Shown one piece after another: positions 51,956 to 60,181 of a stretch of 64,000 bases of DNA. The stretch is from DATLGB01 sp963726825 (GTDB taxonomy: Bacteria; Actinomycetota; Thermoleophilia; Solirubrobacterales; Solirubrobacteraceae): positions 992,001-1,056,000 of the forward strand of contig CAVSDT010000002.1 of NCBI GenBank assembly GCA_963726825.1. Reading direction: 5' to 3'. Each line of letters begins with the position of its first letter. Within the stretch, counting starts at the first letter, position 1. The position numbers and the translations under genes were made by a program. The notes below the pieces were generated by a model, which saw only the letters and a list, made by a program, of their open reading frames with translations, did not search any database and was not told the origin of the DNA.

Positions 51956-52672
51956 ATGACGCTCCCGCCCGTCGTGATCCTGTGCGGCGGCCGCGGCACC
52001 CGCCTGCAGCACGCCGTCGCCGACCTCCCGAAGCCGCTCGTGGAGATCGGCGACCGCCCGATCCTCCAACACGTGATCGAGCTCTACCGCCGCCAGGGCG
52101 CCGATCGCTTCGTGTTGTGCGCCGGCTACAGGCGCGAGCTGCTCGAGGCGTTCGCCGAGGGGACCGACTGGGGGGCGGGGGTGGAGGTCGAGTGCGTCGA
52201 CACCGGTCTCGACACCCCGACCGGCGGGCGCATCCTGCGGGTTCGCGACCGGCTCGGCGACGCGCCGTTCATGGCCACGTACGCCGACGGGCTGGCCGAC
52301 GTCGACCTGCACGAGCTGCTCGGCCACCACCGCTCCCACGGGTCCACCGCGACCGTCACGGTGGTGCAGCCCGAGCTGCAGTTCGGCGTCGCGCTGCTCG
52401 ACGAGGCGGGCGACGCGGTGGTGGGCTTCGAGGAGAAGCCGCGCTCGGCGCACTGGGTCAACGGCGGGTTCTTCTGCTTCGAGCCGGCGGTCTTCGACGT
52501 GCTCGCCGACGACTCGGTCCTCGAGCGCGAGCCGCTCGAGCGCCTCGCGGCCGCGGGCGAGCTGCGCGCGCACCGCCACGCGGGCTTCTGGCAGTGCATG
52601 GACACCTACAAGGACGCCACGCGGCTCAACGACCTCTGGGCCGCGGGCGACGCGCCGTGGACGTCGCGGTAG
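51956..52672 (+). CDS. Sugar nucleotidyltransferase, glucose-1-phosphate cytidylyltransferase-like
   Basis: The 238-residue enzyme has the pyrophosphorylase loop VILCGGRGTRLQ, PKPLVEIGDRPIL, TGGRILRV, the metal Asp in TYADGLADVDL, and WVNGGFFCFEPAVFD with EREPLERLA and HAGFWQCMDT. This set is closer to RfbF (CDP-glucose synthesis) than to dTTP- or UTP-dependent enzymes. It would feed CDP-sugars for dideoxy- or branched sugars, though no CDP-glucose dehydratase is seen in the window. Overlaps the next gene by 16 bp. Confidence 0.87.
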   Translation: MTLPPVVILCGGRGTRLQHAVADLPKPLVEIGDRPILQHVIELYRRQGADRFVLCAGYRRELLEAFAEGTDWGAGVEVECVDTGLDTPTGGRILRVRDRLGDAPFMATYADGLADVDLHELLGHHRSHGSTATVTVVQPELQFGVALLDEAGDAVVGFEEKPRSAHWVNGGFFCFEPAVFDVLADDSVLEREPLERLAAAGELRAHRHAGFWQCMDTYKDATRLNDLWAAGDAPWTSR

Positions 52673-53586
52673 TCGTCGCCACCCACGGCCGTCCCGTCCG
52701 GCTGCGCTGGCTGCTGGAGGCGCTGACGGAGCAGACGGTGCCGTTCGGCCTCGTCGTCGTGCGCAACGCGTCGGACGCGCCGACGGCCCGGGTGCTGGCC
52801 GAGGATCGGCTCCCGCTGCGACAGGTGATCGCCTCGGACGGGGAGGGGCCGGCCGCGATGCGCAACCGGGGCTGGCGCGCCGCGGCGGGGTCTGACCTGA
52901 TCGTGTTCACCGACGACGACTGCCGCCCGCCCGCCCGGTGGCTCGCGGCGCTCGTGGCGGCGGCGACGCGCCACCCCGGCGCCATCGTGCAGGGCGCGAC
53001 CAGTCCCGATCCCGACGAGCTGGCCGTCTTGCACCATGCGCCCTACGCGCGCTCGCAGGAGATCGTCCCGCCGCACCCGATGGCCCAGACGTGCAACATC
53101 GTCTACCCGCGGGCGCTGCTCGAGCGGGTCGGGGGCTTCGACGAGGCGTTCCCCCAGGCCGTCGGGGAGGACACCGACCTCGCGCTGCGCGCGCGGGCGA
53201 CGGGCGCCCCCTTCGTCGGTGCGCCCGAGGCCGAGACCCACCACGCGGTGGACTGGGGCCTGCGGCGACGCCTCCGGGGGTCCTGGCGCTGGCAGCACAT
53301 GGCGCTGCTCGTGCGCAGGCACCCGGCCCTGCGGCGCGAGCTGCCGCTCGGCGGGTGGGCGTGGAAGGCCGAGCACGCCCGCTGGCTGCTCGCGCTGATC
53401 GGGTTGCTGCTGCGCCGCCCGTGGCTGGCGCTCCCGTGGCTCGTGCTGGCCCCGCGCGTCTACGGGACCGGGCCGCGCGGCCTGGCGCGGACGGGAACGG
53501 AGCTGCCGGGGCGCTTCGTGCTCGACGGGGTCGAGACCGCCGCGCTCGTGCGCGGCTCGCTCCGCTACCGGACGTTCCTGCTGTGA
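52657..53586 (+). CDS. GT2 family glycosyltransferase
   Basis: The 309-residue enzyme starts VDVAVVVATHGRPVRLRWLLEAL and has VVRNASDAPT, MRNRGWRAA, the metal motif VFTDDDCRPPARW and GGFDEAFPQAVGEDTDLALR. C-terminal hydrophobic stretches (WLLALIGLLLRRPWLALPWLVLA) suggest membrane contact. GTG at 52657 lies inside the cytidylyltransferase 3' end and the TGA overlaps the next GT4 start, so the three genes form a coupled unit. Confidence 0.87.
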   Translation: MDVAVVVATHGRPVRLRWLLEALTEQTVPFGLVVVRNASDAPTARVLAEDRLPLRQVIASDGEGPAAMRNRGWRAAAGSDLIVFTDDDCRPPARWLAALVAAATRHPGAIVQGATSPDPDELAVLHHAPYARSQEIVPPHPMAQTCNIVYPRALLERVGGFDEAFPQAVGEDTDLALRARATGAPFVGAPEAETHHAVDWGLRRRLRGSWRWQHMALLVRRHPALRRELPLGGWAWKAEHARWLLALIGLLLRRPWLALPWLVLAPRVYGTGPRGLARTGTELPGRFVLDGVETAALVRGSLRYRTFLL

Positions 53587-54737
53587 GGGTCGCCCTCGCG
53601 CACCCGACGTACTGGCCGGAGGTCCGCCGTGGCGCCGAGCGGCTCGTGCACGACCTGGCCGGCGGGTTGCACGGCGCAGGCCACGACGTCCGGATCGTGA
53701 CGTCGGCGCCGATCCGCGCGCCTTCCGGCACCGTCCTGCCACGGGGTGGCGGAGGTTGGCCGGACCAGGCGCGGTCAACCTCCGCCACCCCGGGGGCGGC
53801 GCGCCCTGGCCGGACCGTCGAGGACGGGGTCACCGTCCTGCGCCTCCCGCGTCCGCCCGGCGGCGACCGCCTCGAGCGCCGCCGGTTCGAGCCCCACGTC
53901 CAGCTCGCCCCCCTGACCTACGCCGCGCTGCGGACCGGCGGCGACGACGCCGTCCTCGCCTTCCAGGCGGCCGACGCCGCCGTCGCCGCGCGGCTCACCC
54001 GCACCCGCGGCACGCCCTCCGTGTACGCCCACATGGGCATCCCGCACCGCGCCTGGCTGACCTCGCGGCGCGACCGCCTGCGGCTCGTCGAGCAGGCCGT
54101 GCGCGGGTGCAGCGCCGTCACCGCCCTCAGCGAGCACGCGCGGGACGCCTGGTGGCACTGGCTCGGGGTCGAGGCGCGGGTCATCGCCCCGCCCGTCGAC
54201 GTCGTCCGCTTCACCCCCGGCGGGGAGCGCAGCGAGCACCCGACCGTGGTCTGCGCCGCCGACGCGACCGAGCCGCGCAAGCGCGTCGGCCTGCTCGTGG
54301 ACGCGATGGCGCTCGTGCGCCGGGTCGAGCCGCGCGCGCGACTGCTGCTCGACGCCCGCACCGCGCACGCGGCGGAGGGCGTCGAGCTCGTCGAGATGAC
54401 CGACCTCCCGGCGCTGTACCGGCAGGCGTGGGTGTCCGCCCTGCCGAGCTGGGGCGAGGCGTTCGGGCTCGTGCTCGCCGAGGCGCTGGCCTGCGGGACG
54501 CCCGTCGTCGGGGCCGACCGCGAGGGGATCCCGGCGGTCACCGGCGGCGACGACCGCATCGGCCGGCTGTTCGCCGGTGACGATCCGCAGGCGGTCGCCG
54601 ACGCGCTGCTCGGCGCCTTCGAGCTCGCGGGCGACCCGGCCACCGCCGCCGCCTGCCGCGCCCGGGCCGAGACCTTCGGCCTGCCGGCCTGCGTCGCGGC
54701 GCACGAGGCCCTGCTCGCGGAGCTGCGCGGCGGGTAG
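53583..54737 (+). CDS. GT4 family glycosyltransferase carrying an in-frame palindromic insert
   Basis: The 384-residue GT-B enzyme has VALAHPTYWPEVRRGAERLVHDLA, TALSEHARDAWW, CAADATEPRKRVGLLVDAM and LPSWGEAFGLVLAEALACGTPVVGADREGIP. Residues 54-70 (GGGGWPDQARSTSATPG) are encoded by palindrome copy C and fall in the N-terminal domain loop before the DGVTVLRLPRP strand, where related enzymes vary in length. The frame is open across the repeat because the TGA present in copy A is TGG here. GTG at 53583 overlaps the preceding stop by 4 bp. Confidence 0.87.
   Translation: MRVALAHPTYWPEVRRGAERLVHDLAGGLHGAGHDVRIVTSAPIRAPSGTVLPRGGGGWPDQARSTSATPGAARPGRTVEDGVTVLRLPRPPGGDRLERRRFEPHVQLAPLTYAALRTGGDDAVLAFQAADAAVAARLTRTRGTPSVYAHMGIPHRAWLTSRRDRLRLVEQAVRGCSAVTALSEHARDAWWHWLGVEARVIAPPVDVVRFTPGGERSEHPTVVCAADATEPRKRVGLLVDAMALVRRVEPRARLLLDARTAHAAEGVELVEMTDLPALYRQAWVSALPSWGEAFGLVLAEALACGTPVVGADREGIPAVTGGDDRIGRLFAGDDPQAVADALLGAFELAGDPATAAACRARAETFGLPACVAAHEALLAELRGG
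53743..53791. repeat. GGTGGCGGAGGT palindrome, copy C (inside a CDS)
   Basis: Arms 53743-53762 and 53772-53791 form a 20 bp stem with one G-T type pair and a 9 nt loop containing ACCAGG, the same core as copy A's loop. It is translated in frame within a GT4 gene. Confidence 0.88.
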
Positions 54738-54747
54738 TCCGGTCGCC

Positions 54748-56283
54748 ATGGACGCCGACGTCATCGTCATCGGGGCCGGGCACAACGGCCTCGTCGCGGC
54801 CAACGAGCTGATCGACGCCTGCCGCGACGTCCTCCTGCTCGAGGCCCAGGACGAGCCCGGCGGCGCCGTGCGCTCCGCCGAGCTGACCGAGCCGGGCTTC
54901 GTCTCGGACCGCTTCAGCGCCTTCTACCCGCTCGGGTACGCGTCCCCGGTCATCCGCGCGCTCGACCTCGAGGCGCACGGCCTGCGCTGGACCCGCTCGG
55001 CCGTCGCGCTCGCCCACCCCGACACCGACGGCGGCGCCGCCCTCCTCTCGACCGACCTCGCCGAGACCATGGCCTCCCTCGACGCGTACGCCCCCGGCGA
55101 CGGCGAGGCCTGGCGCGAGCTCTTCCGGCTGTGGGAGCGCACGGGCGGCGCGCTCGTCGACGCGCTGATGACCCCGTTCCCGCCGGTGCGCGCCGGTGCG
55201 CGGCTCTTGCGCGCCCTGGGCGGCCGGACGGAGATCACGCGCTTCGCCCGCTTCGGCCTCCTGCCCGTCCGCCGGCTCGCACAGGAGACCTTCGGCGGCT
55301 CCGGCGGCGCGATGCTGCTCGCCGGCAACGCGCTCCACACCGACCTCACGCCGGACGCGGCGGGCGGCGGCCTGTTCGGCTGGCTGCTCGCCTCCCTCGG
55401 TCAGCAGGTCGGCTGGCCGGTCCCCGTCGGCGGCTCGGGCGAGCTGACCAGGGCGCTGACCACCCGGTTCACCGGCCGCGGCGGACGGCTGCGGACCGGC
55501 GCGGAGGTGACCGCGATCCTCGTCCGCCACGGCCGCGCGGCCGGCGTCCGCCTCGCCGACGGCACCGAGCTGACGGCCCCCGTCGTGCTCGCCTCGACCA
55601 CCGCCGAGGCGCTCTACGGCGAGCTGCTGCCCCGCGACGCCGTCCCCGTCGCCGTGCGCGAGGACCTGCGCCACCACCAGCGCGACTTCGCGGTCGTCAA
55701 GGTCGACTGGTCGCTCGAGCGCCCGATCCCGTGGGCCGCGGAGGGCGCGCGCCGCGCCGGCACCGTCCACGTCGCCGACGGGATGGACGGGCTCACGGCC
55801 CACGCCGCCGCCCTCGCGATGGGCCGGCTGCCGGAGCATCCGTTCCTGCTCCTCGGCCAGTACGCGAGCGTCGACCGGACCCGGATGCCGGCCGGTCGGG
55901 ACGTCGCGTGGGGCTACACGCACGTCCCGCAGGGCGCCGACGTGGACCTCGACACCGTCGTCGAGCGCATGGAGGCGGAGGTCGAGCGCTTCGCCCCGGG
56001 CTTCGCGGGCGCGATCCGCCGCCGCGTCGTCGCGGGCCCCGCCGACCTCCAGGCGGCGGACGCGAACCTGCTCGGCGGGGCCACGAACCTCGGCAGCGCG
56101 CAGCTGCACACCCAGCTCGTGTTCCGTCCCGTCCCCGGCCTCGGCCGGCCCGAGAGCGGCGTGCCGGGGGTCTACCTCGCCTCGGCGGCCGCCCATCCGG
56201 GCGGCGGCGTGCACGGCGGGCCCGGCCACAACGCCGCGCGGGCCGCCCTGCGGGCCCGGTTGCGCAGACGCCCGGGCGCCTAG
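54748..56283 (+). CDS. Phytoene desaturase-like FAD-dependent oxidoreductase
   Basis: The 511-residue flavoprotein starts VIVIGAGHNGLVAANEL and has LEAQDEPGGAVRS, PVGGSGELTRALTTRF, VVLASTTAEALYGELL, and the C-terminal VYLASAAAHPGGGVHGGPGHNAARA, the layout of CrtI/PYROXD2-like amine-oxidase-superfamily proteins. No phytoene synthase or other carotenoid gene is near, so a carotenoid role is uncertain. ATG at 54748 lies 7 nt after TAGTCC, which begins with the stop codon of the GT4 gene. Confidence 0.85.
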   Translation: MDADVIVIGAGHNGLVAANELIDACRDVLLLEAQDEPGGAVRSAELTEPGFVSDRFSAFYPLGYASPVIRALDLEAHGLRWTRSAVALAHPDTDGGAALLSTDLAETMASLDAYAPGDGEAWRELFRLWERTGGALVDALMTPFPPVRAGARLLRALGGRTEITRFARFGLLPVRRLAQETFGGSGGAMLLAGNALHTDLTPDAAGGGLFGWLLASLGQQVGWPVPVGGSGELTRALTTRFTGRGGRLRTGAEVTAILVRHGRAAGVRLADGTELTAPVVLASTTAEALYGELLPRDAVPVAVREDLRHHQRDFAVVKVDWSLERPIPWAAEGARRAGTVHVADGMDGLTAHAAALAMGRLPEHPFLLLGQYASVDRTRMPAGRDVAWGYTHVPQGADVDLDTVVERMEAEVERFAPGFAGAIRRRVVAGPADLQAADANLLGGATNLGSAQLHTQLVFRPVPGLGRPESGVPGVYLASAAAHPGGGVHGGPGHNAARAALRARLRRRPGA

Positions 56284-56284
56284 A

Positions 56285-56290
56285 TACAGT
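56285..56290 (+). promoter_or_regulatory. -10 box of yebC, leaderless geometry
   Basis: TACAGT lies exactly 7 nt before the ATG at 56298, in a 14 bp gap after the oxidoreductase gene. Confidence 0.45.
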
Positions 56291-56297
56291 CCCCACG

Positions 56298-57053
56298 ATG
56301 TCGGGACACTCGAAGTGGGCGTCGATCAAGCACAAGAAGGCGATCGTCGACACGCGCAGGGGCGCGGCGTTCACCAAGCTCTCCCGGGCCATCACCGTGG
56401 CGGCGAAGGAGGGCGGCGGGGACCCGGACATGAACGCTCGGCTGGGCCTCGCGGTGCAGAAGGCCAAGGACGCATCGATGCCCAAGGACAACATCGAGCG
56501 CGCGATCGCCAAGGGCACGGGGGCCGGCGCCGACGCCGCCGCGCTGGAGGACGTCGTCTACGAGGGCTACGGCCCCAACGGCGTCGCGATGCTCGTCGAG
56601 GCCGTCACGGACAACCGCAACCGCACCGGCGCCGACGTGCGCCACACCTTCTCGAAGTTCGGCGGCTCGCTCGGGGAGCCGGGCTCGGTCGCCTACCTGT
56701 TCGACAAGACGGGCCTCGTCGTCGTCGACGGCAAGCGCTACTCCGAGGACGACCTGATGGTCGCCATCGACGCAGGGGCGCAGGACATCGCCCTCGACGA
56801 GGACGTCTTCGAGATCACCTGCGACCCGTCGGAGCTGACCGCCGTGCGCGACGCGCTGACCGAGGCGGGCATCGAGATCGAGACCTTCGAGGTCACGCAG
56901 CAGCCGAAGACCCGCGTGCCGTTGGACGAGGAGCAGGCCGTGAAGCTGCTCAAGCTCGTCGACGCGCTCGAGGAGCAAGACGACGTCGATACCGTCCACG
57001 CCAACTTCGATGTCGACGCAGACGTCCTCGAACGAGCAGCGGCCGCCGGCTGA
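56298..57053 (+). CDS. yebC: YebC/PmpR family (TACO1-type) protein
   Basis: The 251-residue protein starts MSGHSKWASIKHKK and shows the whole family pattern: DTRRGAAFTKLSRAI, MPKDNIERAIAKGTG, YEGYGPNGVAMLVE, TDNRNRT, RHTFSKFGGSLGEPGSVAYLF and the C-terminal VDALEEQDDVDTVHANF. Members act in translation of difficult mRNAs or as transcription regulators and are often next to ruvC, as here. Its last 44 bp overlap the next gene in another frame. Confidence 0.96.
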   Translation: MSGHSKWASIKHKKAIVDTRRGAAFTKLSRAITVAAKEGGGDPDMNARLGLAVQKAKDASMPKDNIERAIAKGTGAGADAAALEDVVYEGYGPNGVAMLVEAVTDNRNRTGADVRHTFSKFGGSLGEPGSVAYLFDKTGLVVVDGKRYSEDDLMVAIDAGAQDIALDEDVFEITCDPSELTAVRDALTEAGIEIETFEVTQQPKTRVPLDEEQAVKLLKLVDALEEQDDVDTVHANFDVDADVLERAAAAG

Positions 57054-57471
57054 TGCCCCGGTCGCCAGGCGCGCGGGGATCATCACGCGCGCGGCGATCA
57101 TCCTGTTCATGGCCATCGGTTCGGTGGCCATGTGGCTCGGCGTGCCCATCGGCCTGATCTACGCGGTCTCGAAGAACGTCTCCTCGACGCAGCCGTCGCT
57201 CGGGCCGTACCTGATCATCCTGTTCGGCGTGCCGATCGGGATGACCGTCATCGGCAAGGGCCTCGGCATCCTGGACCGCTACTACGGGCGCCGCACCGGC
57301 ACCCAGGAGGAGCGCCGCCGGGCCGCGTGGCTGCAGTCGATGCGCGGCGAGCGCCGCTCCTCGACCGAGGGCCGCTGGAAGGTCCTCGACGTCGTGATGA
57401 TCTGGTCGGTCTGCGTCGCCGGCGCCGCGATGGGCGTCTGGTTCCTCTTCTTCGCCGGCTCGTCGATCTAG
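57010..57471 (+). CDS. Small two-to-four-helix membrane protein
   Basis: I do not recognise this 153-residue protein. It has a hydrophilic N-terminus (about 1-22), hydrophobic segments at about 26-51 (ITRAAIILFMAIGSVAMWLG), 66-83 (LGPYLIILFGVPIGMTVIG) and 127-150 (VVMIWSVCVAGAAMGVWFLFF), and a charged loop GRRTGTQEERRRAAW. The ATG at 57010 lies inside yebC with a 44 bp overlap, and no later start keeps the first helix intact. Its place between yebC and ruvC suggests a conserved lineage-specific gene. Confidence 0.75.
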   Translation: MSTQTSSNEQRPPADAPVARRAGIITRAAIILFMAIGSVAMWLGVPIGLIYAVSKNVSSTQPSLGPYLIILFGVPIGMTVIGKGLGILDRYYGRRTGTQEERRRAAWLQSMRGERRSSTEGRWKVLDVVMIWSVCVAGAAMGVWFLFFAGSSI

Positions 57472-57506
57472 CCCACGCCGGGGAGGCGTCCGGACCGCCG
57501 CGCAGA

Positions 57507-58019
57507 ATGCCCCGGGTGGACGTGGTCACCCTCGGCATCGATCCCGGCTTCGCCAACACCGGCTACGGCGTGGTGGCGCGCCTCGCCGGCCGGATGGTCG
57601 CCCTCGACGGCGGCGTGATCGTCACCCCCGCGGGCGCCGATCCCGGCGAGCGGCTGGCGTCCATCCACACCCGGGTGGGGCAGCTGATCGCCGAGCACAC
57701 GCCGGACGCGGTCGCGCTCGAGGACCTCTTCTTCGGCGCCAACGCCCGCTCGGCCTTCGCGGTCGGCCAGGCGCGCGGTGTCGTGATGCTCGCCGCCGGC
57801 CAGGCCGGCCTGGTGTGCGCCAACTACACGCCCCAGCAGGTCAAGGGGGCGGTCTGCGGCTTCGGCCGCGCGGACAAGGGACAGGTGCAGCGGATGGTCC
57901 AGACCCTCCTGGGGCTCGACGAGCTGCCACGGCCCGACCACGCGGCCGACGCGCTCGCCGTGGCCATCTGCCACACGAACGCGGCCCCGCTGCGGGCGGC
58001 GCTGGGGTCCGTCGCGTGA
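57507..58019 (+). CDS. ruvC: Holliday junction resolvase
   Basis: The 170-residue RNase H-fold nuclease has the catalytic acidic residues in LGIDPGFANTGYG, VALEDLFFGANARSA and DHAADALAVAICH (two Asp), plus QARGVVMLAAGQ and ANYTPQQVKGAVCGFGRADK. It cuts Holliday junctions loaded by RuvAB. ATG at 57507 is given, but GTG at 57516 lies 7 nt after CAGAAT and gives a start closer to the conserved core. GTGA overlap with ruvA. Confidence 0.95.
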   Translation: MPRVDVVTLGIDPGFANTGYGVVARLAGRMVALDGGVIVTPAGADPGERLASIHTRVGQLIAEHTPDAVALEDLFFGANARSAFAVGQARGVVMLAAGQAGLVCANYTPQQVKGAVCGFGRADKGQVQRMVQTLLGLDELPRPDHAADALAVAICHTNAAPLRAALGSVA

Positions 58020-58603
58020 TCGCGCTGCTCCACGGCGAGGTCGCGGTCCGCCGCGGCGACCACGTGGTGGTCCTGACCTCCGGCGGCGTCGGCTACCGCG
58101 CCGCGGTCTCGGCCGAGACGCTGCGCCACGTCCCCGCGGTCGGGCACGAGGTCACGCTGCACACCCACCTGATCGTGCGCGACGACGCGCTGCTCGTCTA
58201 CGGCTTCGCCGCCGAGGAGGAGCGGGATCTGTTCCTCATGCTGATCGGCGTGCAGAACGTGGGCCCCAAGGTCGCCCTCGCCGTGCTCGGCGGCGGCACC
58301 CCGCGCGAGCTGATGGGTGCGGTCGCCGCCGGCGACGTCGCCCGGCTGCAGGCCGTTCCCGGCATCGGCAAGCGCACCGCGGAGCGCATCATCACCGAGC
58401 TGCGCGAGAAGGTCGGCGCCGTCTCCGACGAGGTCGTCGCCGTCGGCGGCGCCCCGGCGAGCGACGACCCGCGGACCCTCGCCCGAGAGGGCCTCGTCGG
58501 CCTCGGGTTCTCCCCCGAGGAGGCGCAGAAGCTGCTCGAGTCGGCGCCCGACGGGCCCACGGAGGACCTGATCGCCCACGCCCTGCGCGGGGCCCGCCGA
58601 TGA
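58016..58603 (+). CDS. ruvA: Holliday junction branch migration protein RuvA
   Basis: The 195-residue protein starts VIALLHGEVAVRRGDHVVV, has the OB-fold part (GVGYRAAVSAETL, HTHLIVRDDALLVYGF), two helix-hairpin-helix motifs (LIGVQNVGPKVALAVL, LQAVPGIGKRTAERII) and the C-terminal RuvB-binding domain (AREGLVGLGFSPEEAQKLL). The GTG start overlaps ruvC by 4 bp and the stop overlaps ruvB by 4 bp, so the three resolvasome genes form a tight operon. Confidence 0.96.
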   Translation: MIALLHGEVAVRRGDHVVVLTSGGVGYRAAVSAETLRHVPAVGHEVTLHTHLIVRDDALLVYGFAAEEERDLFLMLIGVQNVGPKVALAVLGGGTPRELMGAVAAGDVARLQAVPGIGKRTAERIITELREKVGAVSDEVVAVGGAPASDDPRTLAREGLVGLGFSPEEAQKLLESAPDGPTEDLIAHALRGARR

Positions 58604-59667
58604 AGCCGATCCGCACCCCCGGCCTGGACGCGAGCATCCCCGTCGACCCCGTCGAGGTCCACGACGCCGGCCTGGGAGCCGACGACGCGCTCGACGTCAC
58701 CCTGCGCCCGCGCAAGCTCGACGAGTTCGTCGGCCAGGAGGACCTGCGCGAGCAGCTCGGCGTCTCCCTCCACGCCGCCCAGGCACGCAGCGAGGCGCTC
58801 GACCACGTGCTGCTGTCCGGCCCGCCCGGCCTCGGCAAGACCTCCCTGGCGCGGATCGTCTCGGAGGAGCTCGGCGTCGACTTCACCTCCACCGCCGGCC
58901 CGGCGCTCGAGCGCAAGGGCGACATCGCCGCGATCTTGACCGCGCTCGAGCCCCGCTCGGTGCTGTTCATCGACGAGATCCACCGGCTGCCCCGCGCGCT
59001 GGAGGAGATCCTCTATCCGGCGATGGAGGACCGCGAGCTGCCCGTGACGATGGGCACCGGGCCCGGCGCGCAGGTCGTCACCCTGCCCCTGCCGCACTTC
59101 ACGCTGATCGGCGCGACCACCCGGGCCGGCCTCCTGACGCGGCCGTTTCGCGACCGCTTCGGCATCCAGCACCGGCTCGACCACTACGAGCCCGGCGAGC
59201 TCGCCCGCATCGTCGTGCGGTCCGCCCGGGTGCTCGGCATCGAGATCGACGCCGCCGGCGCGCGCGCCATCGCCGAGCGCTCCCGCGGCACGCCGCGGGT
59301 GGCCAACCGGCTGCTCAAGCGCGTGCGCGACTTCGCGGAGGTCCGCGGGACCGGCAGCGTCGACGCCGCCACGGCGGACGCCGCGCTCGAGCTGCTCGGC
59401 GTCGACGCCACCGGCCTGGACCGGCTCGACCGCGAGCTGCTCCACGCGATCTGCGGCCACTTCGGCGGCGGGCCGGTCGGCCTGTCCACCCTCGCCGTGA
59501 CGGTGGGGGAGGAGGCCGACACGATCGAGGACGTCTACGAGCCCTACCTGCTGCGGCAGGGGCTGCTCCAGCGCACCCCGCGAGGGCGCGTCGCGACCCC
59601 GCACGCCTTCCGCCACCTTGGGCTGCCCGCACCCGAAGCTCAGCCGCCGCTGTTCGGCGGCCATTAG
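58600..59667 (+). CDS. ruvB: Holliday junction DNA helicase RuvB
   Basis: The 355-residue AAA+ motor has LRPRKLDEFVGQEDLREQL, Walker A SGPPGLGKTSLA, Walker B VLFIDEIHRLP, sensor I LIGATTRAGLL, arginine-finger region TRPFRDRFGI, sensor II GTPRVANRLLKRVRDFA and the C-terminal winged helix ending YLLRQGLLQRTPRGRVAT. An N-terminal extension of about 30 residues precedes the conserved start, as is common in actinobacteria. Confidence 0.97.
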   Translation: MKPIRTPGLDASIPVDPVEVHDAGLGADDALDVTLRPRKLDEFVGQEDLREQLGVSLHAAQARSEALDHVLLSGPPGLGKTSLARIVSEELGVDFTSTAGPALERKGDIAAILTALEPRSVLFIDEIHRLPRALEEILYPAMEDRELPVTMGTGPGAQVVTLPLPHFTLIGATTRAGLLTRPFRDRFGIQHRLDHYEPGELARIVVRSARVLGIEIDAAGARAIAERSRGTPRVANRLLKRVRDFAEVRGTGSVDAATADAALELLGVDATGLDRLDRELLHAICGHFGGGPVGLSTLAVTVGEEADTIEDVYEPYLLRQGLLQRTPRGRVATPHAFRHLGLPAPEAQPPLFGGH

Positions 59668-59708
59668 GCTCCGATGACGCGGGGGCTCCTACCCTGCGAA
59701 CTCTTCAA

Positions 59709-60170
59709 ATGGCGCACCTGTTCATCTGTCCCAACTGTGGCCGTCGTTCGTCCGAGAGCGATCGGACCGCCGGCTTCCGCAACGTCCCCAAGGGCTGCTC
59801 CAACTGCGGCTTCGCGTTCCTGTTCGAGCTGCTCGACGACTACTACCCGGCGCCCAACGCCGCGTTCTTCACCTGCGATCAGCAGGGTCGCATCATCGCC
59901 TGCGGCCGGGGCTCGAAGGAGCTGACCGGCCTGTCGGACGAGAAGACGATCGGCCGTGAGCTCGGGGACGTGCTCGGCCTGGAGTTCCCCGGGGGCGAGA
60001 ACCCGGTCGCCACGGCGCTCGAATGGGGCGTCCGCCAGCTCGACAAGCCTGTCCGCGTCCACGCGGAAGGCGACATCCCGGCCAACGCGGTCGCCGACCT
60101 CTTCCCGGCCTACGACGACGACGGCGGCCTCCTGGTCGTCCTGACCCCGTCGAAGGTCAAGGCCCGGTAG
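59709..60170 (+). CDS. Zinc-ribbon plus PAS-like domain protein
   Basis: The 153-residue protein opens with a ribbon of two CxxC pairs (CPNCG at about 7-11, CSNCG at about 30-34) separated by a short basic loop, followed by a single PAS-like domain (AAFFTCDQQGRIIACGRGSKELTG, IGRELGDVLGLEF, and the final strand GGLLVVLTPSK). Two further Cys (in FTCDQ and IACGR) lie in the PAS part. No output domain is attached, so it would act through protein contacts. It lies between ruvB and secDF with no overlap; function is unknown to me. Confidence 0.75.
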   Translation: MAHLFICPNCGRRSSESDRTAGFRNVPKGCSNCGFAFLFELLDDYYPAPNAAFFTCDQQGRIIACGRGSKELTGLSDEKTIGRELGDVLGLEFPGGENPVATALEWGVRQLDKPVRVHAEGDIPANAVADLFPAYDDDGGLLVVLTPSKVKAR

Positions 60171-60181
60171 GGGCCCAAGCC

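Noticed and set aside
41811..53791. CRISPR array from the recurring GGTGGCGGAGGT repeats
   Set aside because: Copies are 3.4 and 8.5 kb apart with no regular spacers and no cas genes.
24736..56283. Whole glycan region as a recent genomic island
   Set aside because: Codon and base use look like the flanks, and no integrase, tRNA or transposase borders it; only the repeats are distinctive.
54748..56283. Carotenoid biosynthesis locus
   Set aside because: Only one CrtI-like oxidoreductase is present, without phytoene synthase or cyclase; the superfamily is functionally broad.
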